A stretch of DNA of 64,000 bases from Saccharospirillum mangrovi (GCF_003367315.1 NZ_CP031415.1:742001-806000), one strand, 5' to 3'. Positions 9,357 through 18,572 are shown, counted from the first letter of the stretch. The notes: a model not told the origin generated them from the letters alone. Numbers and translations: made by a program.

Positions 9357-10395
9357 GGTTCAGCGCGCTCCCATTGTGACGCAGCAATAAATACAGAAAA
9401 AACGGCCCGCCGATCAGCGAGGTGATGATGCCAATGGGCAACTCCGCCGGTGCCACCACAATGCGCGCCAGAATGTCGGCCCAGACCAGCAAGGCTGCGC
9501 CGACAATACCGGACAGGGGAATCAACGCCCGGTGGTCGGGCCCGATGGACAGCCGCACCAGATGCGGCACCACCAGGCCGACAAAGCCGATCATGCCGGC
9601 AACAGAGACACCCGCGCCCACGGCGAGGGCCGTAAAAATAAACACCCGTCGGCGAATGCGATGCGGGTCGATGCCCAGGTGTTCGCACACCGCTTCGCCC
9701 ATCAGCAATACATTCAGTGCCGGGGCCAGTAGCGGAAAGGCGATCAGCGACACCAGAATCCAGGGCGCAGCGATAGCCAGATCGCGCCAGGTGACCGACG
9801 CCAGCGAGCCCATGCTCCAGAAGGTGAACGAACGCAGCGCGGCGTCGTTCGCTAAAAACGTCAGCACGCCAGACACCGCGCCGGCGAAAGCGGTGATGGC
9901 GACACCGGCCAAAATCAGCGTGGTGATTTGCCCGCCGCCGGGCGTGCGTTTGGCGATCCAATAAATGATCCAGGTCACGCCCAGCGCGCCGCCGAAGGCA
10001 GCCAGTGGCAACGCCAGAAATCCGAAGGTCGTCATCCAGCCGGCGAGCAACGTATTGCCGAGCACGATCACCGCCAGTGCCGCCAGGGCAGCGCCGCTGG
10101 ATACACCGATCAAACCCGGATCGGCCAGCGGGTTGCGAAACAAACCCTGAATCGACGCGCCGGCCATTGCCAGCGACGCGCCGATCAACATACCCATCAA
10201 CAAACGCGGTGCGCGGATGTCGCTGAGCACAATTTCAATGTGGCGCGGCAGTTCAATGGCGTTGCCCGGCCACCAGCGCAGCGTCCATAAACCGAGCTGA
10301 TCGAGCGACACCGGCACCGCGCCAATGGCGAGCGCCATAACAACAGCGAGCGCCAACAGCGCCACCATTGCCAACGAAAACGGCGTGGTGTTCAT
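9349..10395 (-). CDS. hmuU: Haem ABC importer permease HmuU
   Basis: A 348-residue BtuC/FecCD-family inner-membrane permease with about ten hydrophobic segments. Family motifs are present: RAPRLLMGMLIGASLAMAGA, the NPLADPGLIGVSSGA segment, and GMIGFVGLVVPHLVRLSIG near the C-terminus. It should form the homodimeric haem channel with HmuV on the cytoplasmic side and HmuT outside. The start overlaps the hmuT stop by four bases (ATGA), indicating translational coupling. Confidence 0.9.
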   Translation of the reverse strand: MNTTPFSLAMVALLALAVVMALAIGAVPVSLDQLGLWTLRWWPGNAIELPRHIEIVLSDIRAPRLLMGMLIGASLAMAGASIQGLFRNPLADPGLIGVSSGAALAALAVIVLGNTLLAGWMTTFGFLALPLAAFGGALGVTWIIYWIAKRTPGGGQITTLILAGVAITAFAGAVSGVLTFLANDAALRSFTFWSMGSLASVTWRDLAIAAPWILVSLIAFPLLAPALNVLLMGEAVCEHLGIDPHRIRRRVFIFTALAVGAGVSVAGMIGFVGLVVPHLVRLSIGPDHRALIPLSGIVGAALLVWADILARIVVAPAELPIGIITSLIGGPFFLYLLLRHNGSALNHD

Positions 10396-11216
10396 GAAGC
10401 GTCAGCCATGCGCTCCGCCAGTTGTTGCAGCGACCAGCCCAGGCGCGGGCCGAAAGCCAACAAGTCGATGTCATCGACGCTGTAAATGCGGCCGTTTTCG
10501 ACGGCTTGGGTTAAACGCAGCGCCGGGTTGGCGGCGAGCGTCGCCAGGTCGTTCTGGCTGTGAAACACCAGAATCGCATCCGGGTTGGCTTCGATGGCCG
10601 CTTCCGGGGTCAGCGGTTTGTAGCCCTGGATGCTGGCGAAAACGTTATTGAAACCGGCAACCTGCAAAGCGCCGTTCGCCAGCGTTCCGGTGCCGGCGAC
10701 CTGGAAGCCACGCGAACCGCCATCCATTACAAACATCACATTCAGGCGACCGACGCTTTGCTGCAACGCCTGCTGGGCGGCGCGCACTTCGCCATCAACA
10801 TTGGCGGCAAGCTGAGCGCCGGCGTCACTCAAACCCAGCGCATCGGCGGTGGCCTGAATTTTGGTTTTCAGGCCGTCGAGGCTGGGGTCGTTATCGAGAA
10901 TGTCGATCTGCACGCCAGCGGCGATTAACTGCTCCAGCGTATCGGCCGGGCCGGCGTCTTCGGTGGTGATGATGCGCTCCGGCGCCAGCGACAGAATGCC
11001 TTCGGCCGACAGCGTGCGCATGTAGCCGACATCCGGCAATTCGGTGGCGGCTTGCGGGTAAATCGAGGTGGTATCGACACCGACCAGGCGATCGTCAGCC
11101 CCAAGGGCGTAGACGATTTCGGTGATTGAGCCGTCAATCGTCACCAGGCGTTCCGCTTGCGCCAGGCCGCAGAACAGCACGGTGACGACCAACACCAAAG
11201 CGCATTTCAATTTCAT
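10392..11216 (-). CDS. hmuT: Periplasmic haem-binding protein HmuT
   Basis: A 274-residue protein with a cleavable signal peptide (MKLKCALVLVVTVLFCGLAQ, then AE). The mature part begins RLVTIDGSITEIVYALGADD, typical of cluster A-II binding proteins. VGYMRTLSAEGILSL carries the Tyr used as haem ligand in HmuT/ShuT/PhuT relatives. It delivers haem to HmuUV. It overlaps hmuS by four bases. Confidence 0.9.
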   Translation of the reverse strand: MKLKCALVLVVTVLFCGLAQAERLVTIDGSITEIVYALGADDRLVGVDTTSIYPQAATELPDVGYMRTLSAEGILSLAPERIITTEDAGPADTLEQLIAAGVQIDILDNDPSLDGLKTKIQATADALGLSDAGAQLAANVDGEVRAAQQALQQSVGRLNVMFVMDGGSRGFQVAGTGTLANGALQVAGFNNVFASIQGYKPLTPEAAIEANPDAILVFHSQNDLATLAANPALRLTQAVENGRIYSVDDIDLLAFGPRLGWSLQQLAERMADAS

Positions 11217-12235
11217 GCGGTCACCTCGGCGGCGCTGAGTTCGTCCATCAATGCGCGCCAGTCGGCACGTTCGGCGTTGCCTTCGCGGCGTTCGCCGAAA
11301 AACTGCACGATGGTGCGGCCTTGCGCATCGAAGGCTTCGAGCGAGGTCACTTGTCCGTCGCTGGTCGGGCGACGAATCACCCAGGCGGAATCGATGGCTT
11401 CGGTGCTCAGGTGCAGGTTGAAACCGGGGTCGAGAATGTTGAACCAGGGGCCGGTGCGCAGCAGTTTTTGCGGCACGGCGGTGTGAATTTGCACCGCGCC
11501 TTTGTTGTTCACAAACGTCATCAACGGAATGGCGCGGTCGCGGCAGGCGGTGATGACGGTTTCGCAGGCGTCCACGTCAACGCGTTCGGCCAAATCCGCA
11601 CCGGCGGCTTCGAGCGCGCTTAAACGATCAACCTCGTATTTCTTCAGCAAACCGTGGAATTGGTGCACGTCGGTTATTGCTTGCCAGTCGGCGCGGAACT
11701 GTTCGGTGTCGGCCGACAGCGGTTGGCGGACGTGCGCTTCTACCGCCGCCAAAGCCGGAGCGGCATCGAGCGTGCCGGCGAATTCAGCGACCAGGCTGTT
11801 CCAGGCGTCCACGTTGCTGTCGTCTTTGCGATAAATCTTGATCACCGCCGTGCCGCTGGCATCGAACACTTGCAGGCTGTGGCGTTCGTCTTCTTCCACC
11901 GCCAGGAAAAATGCCCACTGGGAAAAGAACAGGCGTTGGTCCTGCTCGCCCAAAAACAGCCCGACCTGTTCGCCGCCTTTGAGGTCGGCAAACACACCGC
12001 TGGTTTCGTGCACGGCGTGGTCGTTACGCACCAGCGCCATTACCCGGCCGAGTGTGGGCAGGCGACTTGCCAGTTGCTGGGCGCTGAGCGTCAGCCAGGT
12101 AACGCCTTCGTTCAGGCGGGTTAACAGCAAATCCAATTCGCTCACGCCCAGATGTTCGGCAGCGTTGCGAATGCGCAGTTTGGGGTTGTCAGCCTTGAGC
12201 GTCGCCCAGGCGCGAGCCAGTTCAGCGTGAATCAT
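11213..12235 (-). CDS. hmuS: Haem-degrading/haem-trafficking protein HmuS (HemS/ChuS family)
   Basis: The protein has 340 residues. The start at 12235 is preferred over longer possibilities because a GAGG ribosome binding site precedes it and MIHAELARAWATLKADNPKL matches the family N-terminus. The HemS pattern appears in VMALVRNDHAVHETSGVF, LRLFFSQW-like LFFSQWAFFLAVE, and LQVFDASGTAVIKIY. The family is a tandem duplication that binds haem and, in several members, degrades it to release iron in the cytoplasm. It is first in the hmuSTUV operon, with a Fur-box candidate upstream at 12270-12284. Confidence 0.9.
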   Translation of the reverse strand: MIHAELARAWATLKADNPKLRIRNAAEHLGVSELDLLLTRLNEGVTWLTLSAQQLASRLPTLGRVMALVRNDHAVHETSGVFADLKGGEQVGLFLGEQDQRLFFSQWAFFLAVEEDERHSLQVFDASGTAVIKIYRKDDSNVDAWNSLVAEFAGTLDAAPALAAVEAHVRQPLSADTEQFRADWQAITDVHQFHGLLKKYEVDRLSALEAAGADLAERVDVDACETVITACRDRAIPLMTFVNNKGAVQIHTAVPQKLLRTGPWFNILDPGFNLHLSTEAIDSAWVIRRPTSDGQVTSLEAFDAQGRTIVQFFGERREGNAERADWRALMDELSAAEVTA

Positions 12236-12269
12236 GGGGTGCCTCTGAATGTCCGTTATCCAATTTATA

Positions 12270-12284
12270 TGAGAACCAATCTCA
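12270..12284. promoter_or_regulatory. Fur-box candidate between hmuS and the TonB receptor
   Basis: TGAGAACCAATCTCA has the 7-1-7 layout of the gammaproteobacterial Fur box (TGATAATNATTATCA). It is contained in the palindrome ATGAGA-N5-TCTCAT. On the minus strand it directly precedes a TATAAA-like -10 for hmuS. On the plus strand it sits just before the receptor promoter, so one box could control both transcripts. Confidence 0.7.
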
Positions 12285-12291
12285 TTTGTTG

Positions 12292-12321
12292 TTGACGCAA
12301 GATCGGCGTTCTCTCTATAGT
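12292..12321 (+). promoter_or_regulatory. Sigma70 promoter for the haem receptor
   Basis: TTGACG (12292-12297) and TATAGT (12316-12321) are separated by 18 bases. This predicts a start near 12328, about 35 bases before the receptor ATG. Confidence 0.6.
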
Positions 12322-12324
12322 AAT

Positions 12325-12356
12325 TGATAAGTATTTGCATTTACAAATGGTTATCA
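12325..12356 (+). promoter_or_regulatory. 32-bp interrupted dyad at the receptor transcription start
   Basis: TGATAA-N2-ATTTG (12325-12337) is mirrored by CAAAT-N2-TTATCA (12344-12356) across a 6-base centre. It lies over the predicted start and 5' leader, ending six bases before the ATG. It may be an operator (the outer arms are Fur-like half sites) or an RNA hairpin covering the ribosome binding site. Confidence 0.5.
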
Positions 12357-12362
12357 GAAGAG

Positions 12363-14315
12363 ATGAAGAGAATTCGCCAACCCCTGCCGCAGCGTTTGCT
12401 GTGGTGCGCCGCCGCAACCGGGATGCTGGTTTTCGTCAGCGCTGTTCAGGCTGAAGAAGCCACTTCGACGGAAGAAGCCCTGCCGCTGGGAACCGTCGTT
12501 ATCACCGGCACACTCAGCGAAACCCTGATCGAAGAAAGCCCCGTTCCGGTGCAAGTAATCACCCGGGAAGCCATCGAAAGCTCGCAAGCGGCCACGCTGG
12601 AAGACTTGCTGGCTGATGTACCGGGCATTCAGTTGATACAGACGCATGGGCAGACGGGGTCGTCGATTCAACTGAACGGCATGAGCGAAAAACACGTTCT
12701 GGTGTTGGTCGATGGCGTGCCGCTGAACCAGGCCAATAAATCCAACATCGATACCCGCAAAGTGCGATTGGCGAATGTCGAGCGCATTGAAATTGTGTCC
12801 GCCAATGCGTCGTCGCTGTATGGCAGCTCAGCCATGGGCGGAGTGGTGCATTTAATCACTCGGCAGGCGGAAGAACCGGGGTATGAAATTGGCGTCCGGG
12901 CGCGTCAGGCAGAAGCCAGTACGGATCGTGGCCCAACCCGAACCGATGTGGATGGCCGCGTGGTAACGCCTTTGTTGGGTGGGCAACTGGCATCCACGTT
13001 TTCCGTCAGTCAGGACAACGGTTTTGATCGCACGCCTGAGACATGGGAAGACCAGACCGACCAAGGTTTGTCCTGGTCATTGGATGAGCGCTGGGACATT
13101 CGTGGCGACATCAATCACAGCCTGGGTGTGAGTTGGAGTGGCTGGGATTTGAGTCGTCCGTCCGGCACAGAGCCACAGGAAAGCACCGAAGAATATTGGA
13201 ACCTTGGCGGCCAATACCACGGCCAGAGTGAGTCGGCCGAATTGATTCTGGTGGGCTCGTACGAAGAGGCCGAAACCCATAAAACCAGTTTACGCACCAG
13301 TGAGTTGTGGAATGCCTCTGCCGATGGTCGATTGTTTTTCGATTTTTTGGGTCACGAACAGGTGGTGGGTACTCGGGTAACCACGGCATTTCTTGGTCAA
13401 ACCAATGAAGATTCCGGCGAAGCAGAAATAGAACCGTCCGATCAGCAAAGCGTCGAAGCCTACGCACAGGACGATTGGTTTCTTGGCGACCGTTGGGAAG
13501 TGGTCAGTGGTATTCGGGGCCATTGGAACGAGGCTTACGGTGTGTTCTGGGCGCCGAATGTTGCCACCCGTTTTGATTTAACCGAGCAACAATTTTTACG
13601 CGCCAGTGTGGGTTTGGGTTACCGCGTTCCAGACATTAAAGAGCGCTTTTATGTATTCGACCACAGCACCGTCACGCCTACCTACGGTTACAAGGTTTAC
13701 GGCAACCCAGATTTGCTGCCCGAAAGTTCACTGGGTTTTCAGGTTGAATGGGTGGCCGGTCCGTTCTCAGTCGAGTACTTCCAGCGCTCGGTAAAAGACC
13801 TGATTGCCACACGTCGCACCGGCGGCTATGTCGACCCAACAGATGCTGGTCGTTGGATTGATGAAAACGAATACACCAACATCGATCGCGCCAATATTTC
13901 AGGCATTAATTTAGCCGTCGATGGCGAACTGGGCGCTCATAAGCTCGCTGCAGAATTACAATTTTTGCGTGCGGAAAATGTTCAAACGGGCGAGACACTG
14001 GCGCGCCGTCCTGAGTACAACTTAGGGCTGAATCATCAGTGGCGTTTCAGCACCATCCGGCCGCATCGACTGAACACTCGAATCACGCACACCGGCCCAC
14101 AATTTTTCGCCATTAATGATGACGAAGAACCCATTCAACCGGTCGATCCCTACACCTTAATCGATGTCTCTCTGGCAACCGATTTAACCGATTCACTGAC
14201 GCTGACAGTGGGCGTCGACAACCTGACTGACGTCTGGTCGAAGACCAATGGCGGTGAAGATCCTTTGCCCATTTTGGGCCGCGAATATCTGGTTGGTCTG
14301 CGCTACGCACCCTGA
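12363..14315 (+). CDS. TonB-dependent outer-membrane receptor, probably for haem
   Basis: The protein has 650 residues. The ATG at 12363 is chosen because a signal peptide follows (to VSAVQAEE); the region around it is tight, with AGAAGAG abutting the ATG. A TonB-box-like LGTVVITG follows the signal, then the plug domain (about 45-155; VPGIQL, VLVDGVPLNQ, VERIEIV...SSLYGSSAMGGVV), then a 22-strand barrel ending GREYLVGLRYAP. YRVPDIKERF and NPDLLPE resemble the FRAP and NPNL boxes of haem receptors. It is divergent from hmuSTUV and followed 49 bases later by a HmuY-like lipoprotein. Haem as ligand is inferred from these boxes and the context. Confidence 0.85.
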   Translation: MKRIRQPLPQRLLWCAAATGMLVFVSAVQAEEATSTEEALPLGTVVITGTLSETLIEESPVPVQVITREAIESSQAATLEDLLADVPGIQLIQTHGQTGSSIQLNGMSEKHVLVLVDGVPLNQANKSNIDTRKVRLANVERIEIVSANASSLYGSSAMGGVVHLITRQAEEPGYEIGVRARQAEASTDRGPTRTDVDGRVVTPLLGGQLASTFSVSQDNGFDRTPETWEDQTDQGLSWSLDERWDIRGDINHSLGVSWSGWDLSRPSGTEPQESTEEYWNLGGQYHGQSESAELILVGSYEEAETHKTSLRTSELWNASADGRLFFDFLGHEQVVGTRVTTAFLGQTNEDSGEAEIEPSDQQSVEAYAQDDWFLGDRWEVVSGIRGHWNEAYGVFWAPNVATRFDLTEQQFLRASVGLGYRVPDIKERFYVFDHSTVTPTYGYKVYGNPDLLPESSLGFQVEWVAGPFSVEYFQRSVKDLIATRRTGGYVDPTDAGRWIDENEYTNIDRANISGINLAVDGELGAHKLAAELQFLRAENVQTGETLARRPEYNLGLNHQWRFSTIRPHRLNTRITHTGPQFFAINDDEEPIQPVDPYTLIDVSLATDLTDSLTLTVGVDNLTDVWSKTNGGEDPLPILGREYLVGLRYAP

Positions 14316-14364
14316 CCGATTTACAACGGGCGATGTGAGCCTGCTACACATAAACGGAGGCAAT

Positions 14365-15447
14365 ATGAACACCTTGAAATGGGCCGCACCGGCGGCGTTT
14401 GCACTGATGGTTCTGGCGGGTTGTAACCCGTCCAGCAGTAACAATGACGACAACGATGATGCCTGTTCTGGAACCATCACCGATGGAACCTGCATCAGCG
14501 GTTTTGAATTCAGCACCGACCGGATGACCAACGTGTTGGTCGAGTCACCCTGGTATGCGTATAACTTCAATGGCGCGCATAAAATCTTCCCCAACTACCG
14601 GGTTTATGCGGTGGATAACACCACAGACGACATCGTCACAATTTTCCAGATAGTGGATTATTACAACGATGCCGGAACCAGTGGGCACATCACCCTCAGG
14701 CATCGCGATATTACCGGCGATGCCAACACGATTTTTGAAAACGAACTGGATGCCTCATCGAGTACTGTTTATGTCTCATTCACAGCCAGTGGTGGCTTGA
14801 CTGTTGTTTCTGAATCGGATGATTTCGATCTGTCGTTCAATCGCACAACAGTCAGTGTTGGCGAAAATCGTGAAACAGCTCTAGTGGCCGCCCAATCCAA
14901 TTATTACGACAGCGAAGGCAACCCAATTAAGTCCGTATTTATCGATGAAGATTCGGCAGATAAACCGGACAATGCATCCGACGTCATGAAGGAAACGTAT
15001 TTGGTCGGCGACCTGACCTTTGCAGCTGACGAACTGGACCCGGCGATTAATCGCGACGGCACCGATAAAGTAACTGGCACGTTGATTCCCGATACCAATG
15101 TGGCGAACCCAGAAAACGTTTTAATTATGCGTTCCGCCGAAGGCGACAGTTTTGCAAAAGTCAGCTTTACCAATTTGACCTATAACAGCACGTCACATGT
15201 TGTAACGGTTGCTGCAAAATTCTTTGTCCAGAAGTCAGGCGAATCCAATTTTAATAACAGCGCGATTACCTGGAATCGAGACGACAGCAGCGAAAATTGC
15301 TTCGACTTTGACGGCGGTACGACTGTTGATTGTGGAACCTCTGTTTGGGACATCAAATATTCGTCAGGTGGGGCATCCGTTGACTTCCTACTCAACGGCG
15401 GTGTCAGTGGCGATGGTTCCGCGGCGGTATACTACGGCGACGAATAA
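14365..15447 (+). CDS. HmuY-like lipoprotein, putative haem-binding partner of the receptor
   Basis: The protein has 360 residues. GGAGG lies four bases before the ATG, and a lipobox (LMVLAGC) follows, so this is a lipoprotein. After an Asn/Asp/Ser-rich linker come SPWYAYNFNGAHKIFPNYRV and a C-terminal WDIKYSSGG...LNGGVSGDG segment. These resemble the HmuY family, in which a beta-rich lipoprotein captures haem and hands it to a TonB receptor. The gene directly follows such a receptor and ends in a terminator. Similarity is clear only in these segments, so the assignment is tentative; a generic surface lipoprotein is the alternative. Confidence 0.6.
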   Translation: MNTLKWAAPAAFALMVLAGCNPSSSNNDDNDDACSGTITDGTCISGFEFSTDRMTNVLVESPWYAYNFNGAHKIFPNYRVYAVDNTTDDIVTIFQIVDYYNDAGTSGHITLRHRDITGDANTIFENELDASSSTVYVSFTASGGLTVVSESDDFDLSFNRTTVSVGENRETALVAAQSNYYDSEGNPIKSVFIDEDSADKPDNASDVMKETYLVGDLTFAADELDPAINRDGTDKVTGTLIPDTNVANPENVLIMRSAEGDSFAKVSFTNLTYNSTSHVVTVAAKFFVQKSGESNFNNSAITWNRDDSSENCFDFDGGTTVDCGTSVWDIKYSSGGASVDFLLNGGVSGDGSAAVYYGDE

Positions 15448-15473
15448 AACCACCACACTCTTTCGCTGATCCA

Positions 15474-15497
15474 AAGCCGGGCCCAGCCCGGCTTTTT
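15474..15497 (+). terminator. Rho-independent terminator
   Basis: AAGCCGGGC pairs with GCCCGGCTT across CCA and ends in five T. It closes the receptor/HmuY-like unit. Confidence 0.9.
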
Positions 15498-15524
15498 CAC
15501 GCCCGCTTCCCCGCCAACCAATTT

Positions 15525-15543
15525 GAAAATGCAATCGATTCGC
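15525..15543 (+). promoter_or_regulatory. Weak Fur-box candidate upstream of the siderophore importer
   Basis: GAAAATGCAATCGATTCGC matches the 19-bp Fur consensus at about 11 positions and lies 53 bases before the ATPase gene. It is weaker than the other boxes in this window. Confidence 0.3.
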
Positions 15544-15595
15544 AATACCATGCGCCTTTGCACATTCCCCCAGCTCTGACCGTTACGAGAGCCTC

Positions 15596-16468
15596 ATGAC
15601 AGCGAACACGCCTCCCGATTCTTCCTCCAACTTGGGCCAAAAGACGGCCAGTCGCCTTGCCGGCCAAGCGCTGACCGTTGGTTACGACGACGTTAACATT
15701 CTCGACGGTGTCGATTTTGAAGTGCCCGATGGCGAAGTGACCATTCTGGTTGGGCCGAACGGCAGTGGTAAATCGACCTTACTGAAAACACTGGCGCGGA
15801 TTCTGTCGCCGCGTGCCGGGCAGGTGATTCTGGACGGGCAAGACATTCACCGCAGCAAGACGCGCGAAGTCGCCAAGAAACTCGGCCTGTTGCCGCAAGG
15901 GCCGATTGCGCCGGAAGGTTTGACGGTGCGCGAACTGGTCGGGCAGGGGCGGTTTCCGCATCAAAGTTTGTTGCGGCAGTGGTCGAGCGAAGACGAGCGT
16001 GCGGTGACGGCGGCCATGGAAACAGCGCGGGTGTCGGAATTTGCCGACCGGCCGGTCGATGGTTTGTCGGGCGGCCAGCGTCAGCGCTGCTGGATTGCCA
16101 TGGTGCTGGCGCAACAAACCGATCTGATTTTGCTCGACGAGCCGACCACCTTTCTCGATCTGAAAGTGCAGGTCGATCTGATGGACATGCTGGTGCGCTT
16201 GGCGCACGAAACCGGCCGAACGTTGGTCGTCGTGTTGCACGAACTCAACTTGGCCGCCGCCTATGCGGATCGATTGGTGATGCTGCGCGATGGTCGCATT
16301 GAACAATCGGGCACGCCGGAAGACATTTTCACCAGCGCCAATCTGAAAGCCGTGTTCGATCTCGATGCCCACGTCATTCGCGATCCGCATTCGCAGCGGC
16401 TGCTGTGTGTGCCGTCGTCGTTGGGCGAACTTTCCTCCCGGGTGGACGTTGGAGCCCGCATCGCATGA
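15596..16468 (+). CDS. Iron-siderophore ABC importer ATPase (FecE/FepC type)
   Basis: A 290-residue cytoplasmic ATPase. Walker A is GPNGSGKST, the Q-loop is GLLPQGPI, the signature is LSGGQRQRCWIAM, Walker B is LILLDEPTTFLD, and the switch His is in VVLHELNLAAAYAD. The C-terminus (VIRDPHSQRLLCVP) is typical of FecE/FepC/FhuC proteins. It heads an operon with two permeases (ATGA overlap with the next gene), a ferredoxin-like protein and, after a Fur-box gap, two binding proteins. It may also serve the ATPase-less importer at 29.6-32.5 kb. Confidence 0.9.
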   Translation: MTANTPPDSSSNLGQKTASRLAGQALTVGYDDVNILDGVDFEVPDGEVTILVGPNGSGKSTLLKTLARILSPRAGQVILDGQDIHRSKTREVAKKLGLLPQGPIAPEGLTVRELVGQGRFPHQSLLRQWSSEDERAVTAAMETARVSEFADRPVDGLSGGQRQRCWIAMVLAQQTDLILLDEPTTFLDLKVQVDLMDMLVRLAHETGRTLVVVLHELNLAAAYADRLVMLRDGRIEQSGTPEDIFTSANLKAVFDLDAHVIRDPHSQRLLCVPSSLGELSSRVDVGARIA

Positions 16469-17493
16469 CGGCCGTTGCCGTCGCCCCCACTGCGTCACGT
16501 CAGCATTTATGGCTGGGCCTGTCGGCGTTGCCGTTGTGCGTGTTGGCGGTGGTCGTGCTGTTTGGCTGGCATCTGGCGGTCGGTGCGCGGTCGGTGCCGC
16601 TCGGCACGGTGTTTGAAGCTTTTATTCATTACGACCCGAGTCAGTTTGATCATTTAATCGTTCGCCAGTTGCGCTTGCCGCGCGCCATTATGGCGGCCTT
16701 GGTTGGTGCAAGTCTGGCGGTGTCCGGCGCGCTGTTGCAGGGCGTGACGCGCAACCCGCTGGCCGAACCGCACATTCTCGGTTTAATGGCCGGCGCGTCT
16801 TTCGCTGTGGTTATGGTGGTCGGGGTGTTCAGTTGGGTGGGTGGCTTTTGGCTGCCCTGGGTGGCGGCCGGCGGTGCCTTGGTGGCCGCGCTTATTGTCT
16901 GGTTGATTGCGCAGTGGGCGCCGGGCGGTGCCACGCCGCTGACGTTGACGCTCGCCGGTGCCGCCGTCACGGTTTTTCTGACGGCGCTGATTTCGGTCGC
17001 GCATTTATTGAATCAACAATCGTTCGAACAACTGCGCGTCTGGCTCACCGGTTCGCTGTCGGGCCAGGGCAAAGAATTGCTCTGGGTGGCGGCGCCCTGG
17101 TTATTGGTTGCGTTGGCATTGGCGATGGCGCTGGCGTCCAAAGTGACCATTCTGGCGATGGGCGATGAAGTGGCGCTCGGGCTGGGCGTGCGCACCGGCT
17201 GGCTGAAAGTGCAGGTGTTGTTGTGCGTGGTGGCGCTAACGGCAGGCTCCGTTGCGTTGGTCGGGCCACTCGGTTTTGTCGGCCTGGTGATTCCGCACGC
17301 AGTGCGACTGTTTTTTGGTTCCGATTACCGCTGGATCGTGCCGTATTCCGCGTTGGTCGGCGCGGGCTATTTGCTCGGTGTCGATACCATTGCGCGCTTA
17401 ATTGTGCGCCCGCAGGAAATCGCCACCGGCATCGTTACCGCTTTGGTGGGCGCGCCGCTGTTTATTCACTTGGTTCGGCAACGGGCGCGCTGA
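16465..17493 (+). CDS. Iron-siderophore ABC permease (FecC/FepD type)
   Basis: A 342-residue FecCD-family permease. The ATG at 16465 overlaps the ATPase stop (ATGA), and this start is preferred over an upstream in-frame one. Motifs include RLPRAIMAALVGASLAVSGA, LLQGVTRNPLAEPHILGLMA and the C-terminal GPLGFVGLVIPHAVRLFFG. It should pair with the following permease to form a heterodimeric channel. Confidence 0.9.
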   Translation: MTAVAVAPTASRQHLWLGLSALPLCVLAVVVLFGWHLAVGARSVPLGTVFEAFIHYDPSQFDHLIVRQLRLPRAIMAALVGASLAVSGALLQGVTRNPLAEPHILGLMAGASFAVVMVVGVFSWVGGFWLPWVAAGGALVAALIVWLIAQWAPGGATPLTLTLAGAAVTVFLTALISVAHLLNQQSFEQLRVWLTGSLSGQGKELLWVAAPWLLVALALAMALASKVTILAMGDEVALGLGVRTGWLKVQVLLCVVALTAGSVALVGPLGFVGLVIPHAVRLFFGSDYRWIVPYSALVGAGYLLGVDTIARLIVRPQEIATGIVTALVGAPLFIHLVRQRAR

Positions 17494-18560
17494 TGCCTTC
17501 GTCTTCTTTGCATTCACATTGGATTGTCCGGCTGACCAACGAGCGCTTGTCATTGCGCGTGCCGCGTCGCGCCGTCTGGGTGTTGCTGGGTTTGTTGGTG
17601 GCGGTTGCCGGTTTGATCGCGCTCAGTTTGATGCTGGGCAGTTATTCGATGTCGCCGGCCGAGGTGTGGTCGGTGTTGCTCGGGCACGACGCCGAATCCG
17701 ACCGCGCCACGGTGGTCTGGGAATTCCGTTTTCCGCGCACCTTGGTGGCGGCCATGGTCGGCGCCATGTTGGCGATGTCCGGCGCGGCGCTGCAAAGCGT
17801 AACGCGCAACGCCCTGGCCGATCCGTCACTGGTCGGTATTTCCCAGGGCGCCGGTTTGGCCGTGGTGGCACTCACCATTGTCTGGCCCGAATTGCCCGCG
17901 GCCTGGCGGCCCTGGGCGGCGTTTTTTGGCTCGCTGACCGTGGCGGCGTTAATTCAGGCGTTGAGCTGGAACCGCAACGGGGGCAGTTCGATCCGCTTTA
18001 TTTTGATGGGCATTGGCATGGCGGCGTTTATTACCGCCATCACCAGCGCCTTGCTGACCTACGGCCAGGTGGAGCGCGCGCTGTCGGCGCTGGCCTGGTT
18101 GAGTGGCAGCCTGCACGCGGCCAGTTGGTCGGAAGTGAAACTGCTGGTTGTCTGGCTGTTGGTGTTGTTGCCGTTGGCGCTGGCGTTGAGTCGGTCGATG
18201 GCGGCGCTGCAAATGGGCGAAGCGACGGCTGTGGGTTTGGGCGTCTCGGCGCGCTGGGTGCGTTACGCGCTGATCAGCGTGGCCGTGGCGCTGGCGGCCA
18301 TTGCCACGGCGGCGGTCGGACCGTTGGGTTTTGTCGGGTTGATTGCGCCGCACGCAGCGCGGCGTTTAGCGCGCGCGGGCGTTGGTTTGCATTTGCTGTT
18401 GAGTGCGGCGCTCGGCGCCACCATTGTCACCCTGGCGGATTTGGCCGGGCGCACTTTGTTTGCGCCGGTCCAGATTCCCGCTGGCCTGGTGACGGCTATT
18501 ATTGGCGTGCCGGTCTTTGTCGTTTTGTTGCATCGGGCTCATGCCAAAAACACGCTTTAA
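17493..18560 (+). CDS. Iron-siderophore ABC permease (FecD/FepG type)
   Basis: A 355-residue FecCD-family permease. The ATG at 17493 shares one base with the previous stop (TGATG). It opens with SLHSHWIVRLTNERLSLRV, a pattern also seen in the permease at 29585-30628. It contains FPRTLVAAMVGAMLAMSGAA, RNALADPSLVGISQGA and GPLGFVGLIAPHAARRL. It is the second half of the channel. Confidence 0.9.
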   Translation: MPSSSLHSHWIVRLTNERLSLRVPRRAVWVLLGLLVAVAGLIALSLMLGSYSMSPAEVWSVLLGHDAESDRATVVWEFRFPRTLVAAMVGAMLAMSGAALQSVTRNALADPSLVGISQGAGLAVVALTIVWPELPAAWRPWAAFFGSLTVAALIQALSWNRNGGSSIRFILMGIGMAAFITAITSALLTYGQVERALSALAWLSGSLHAASWSEVKLLVVWLLVLLPLALALSRSMAALQMGEATAVGLGVSARWVRYALISVAVALAAIATAAVGPLGFVGLIAPHAARRLARAGVGLHLLLSAALGATIVTLADLAGRTLFAPVQIPAGLVTAIIGVPVFVVLLHRAHAKNTL

Positions 18561-18572
18561 GCGGAGTGTGAA

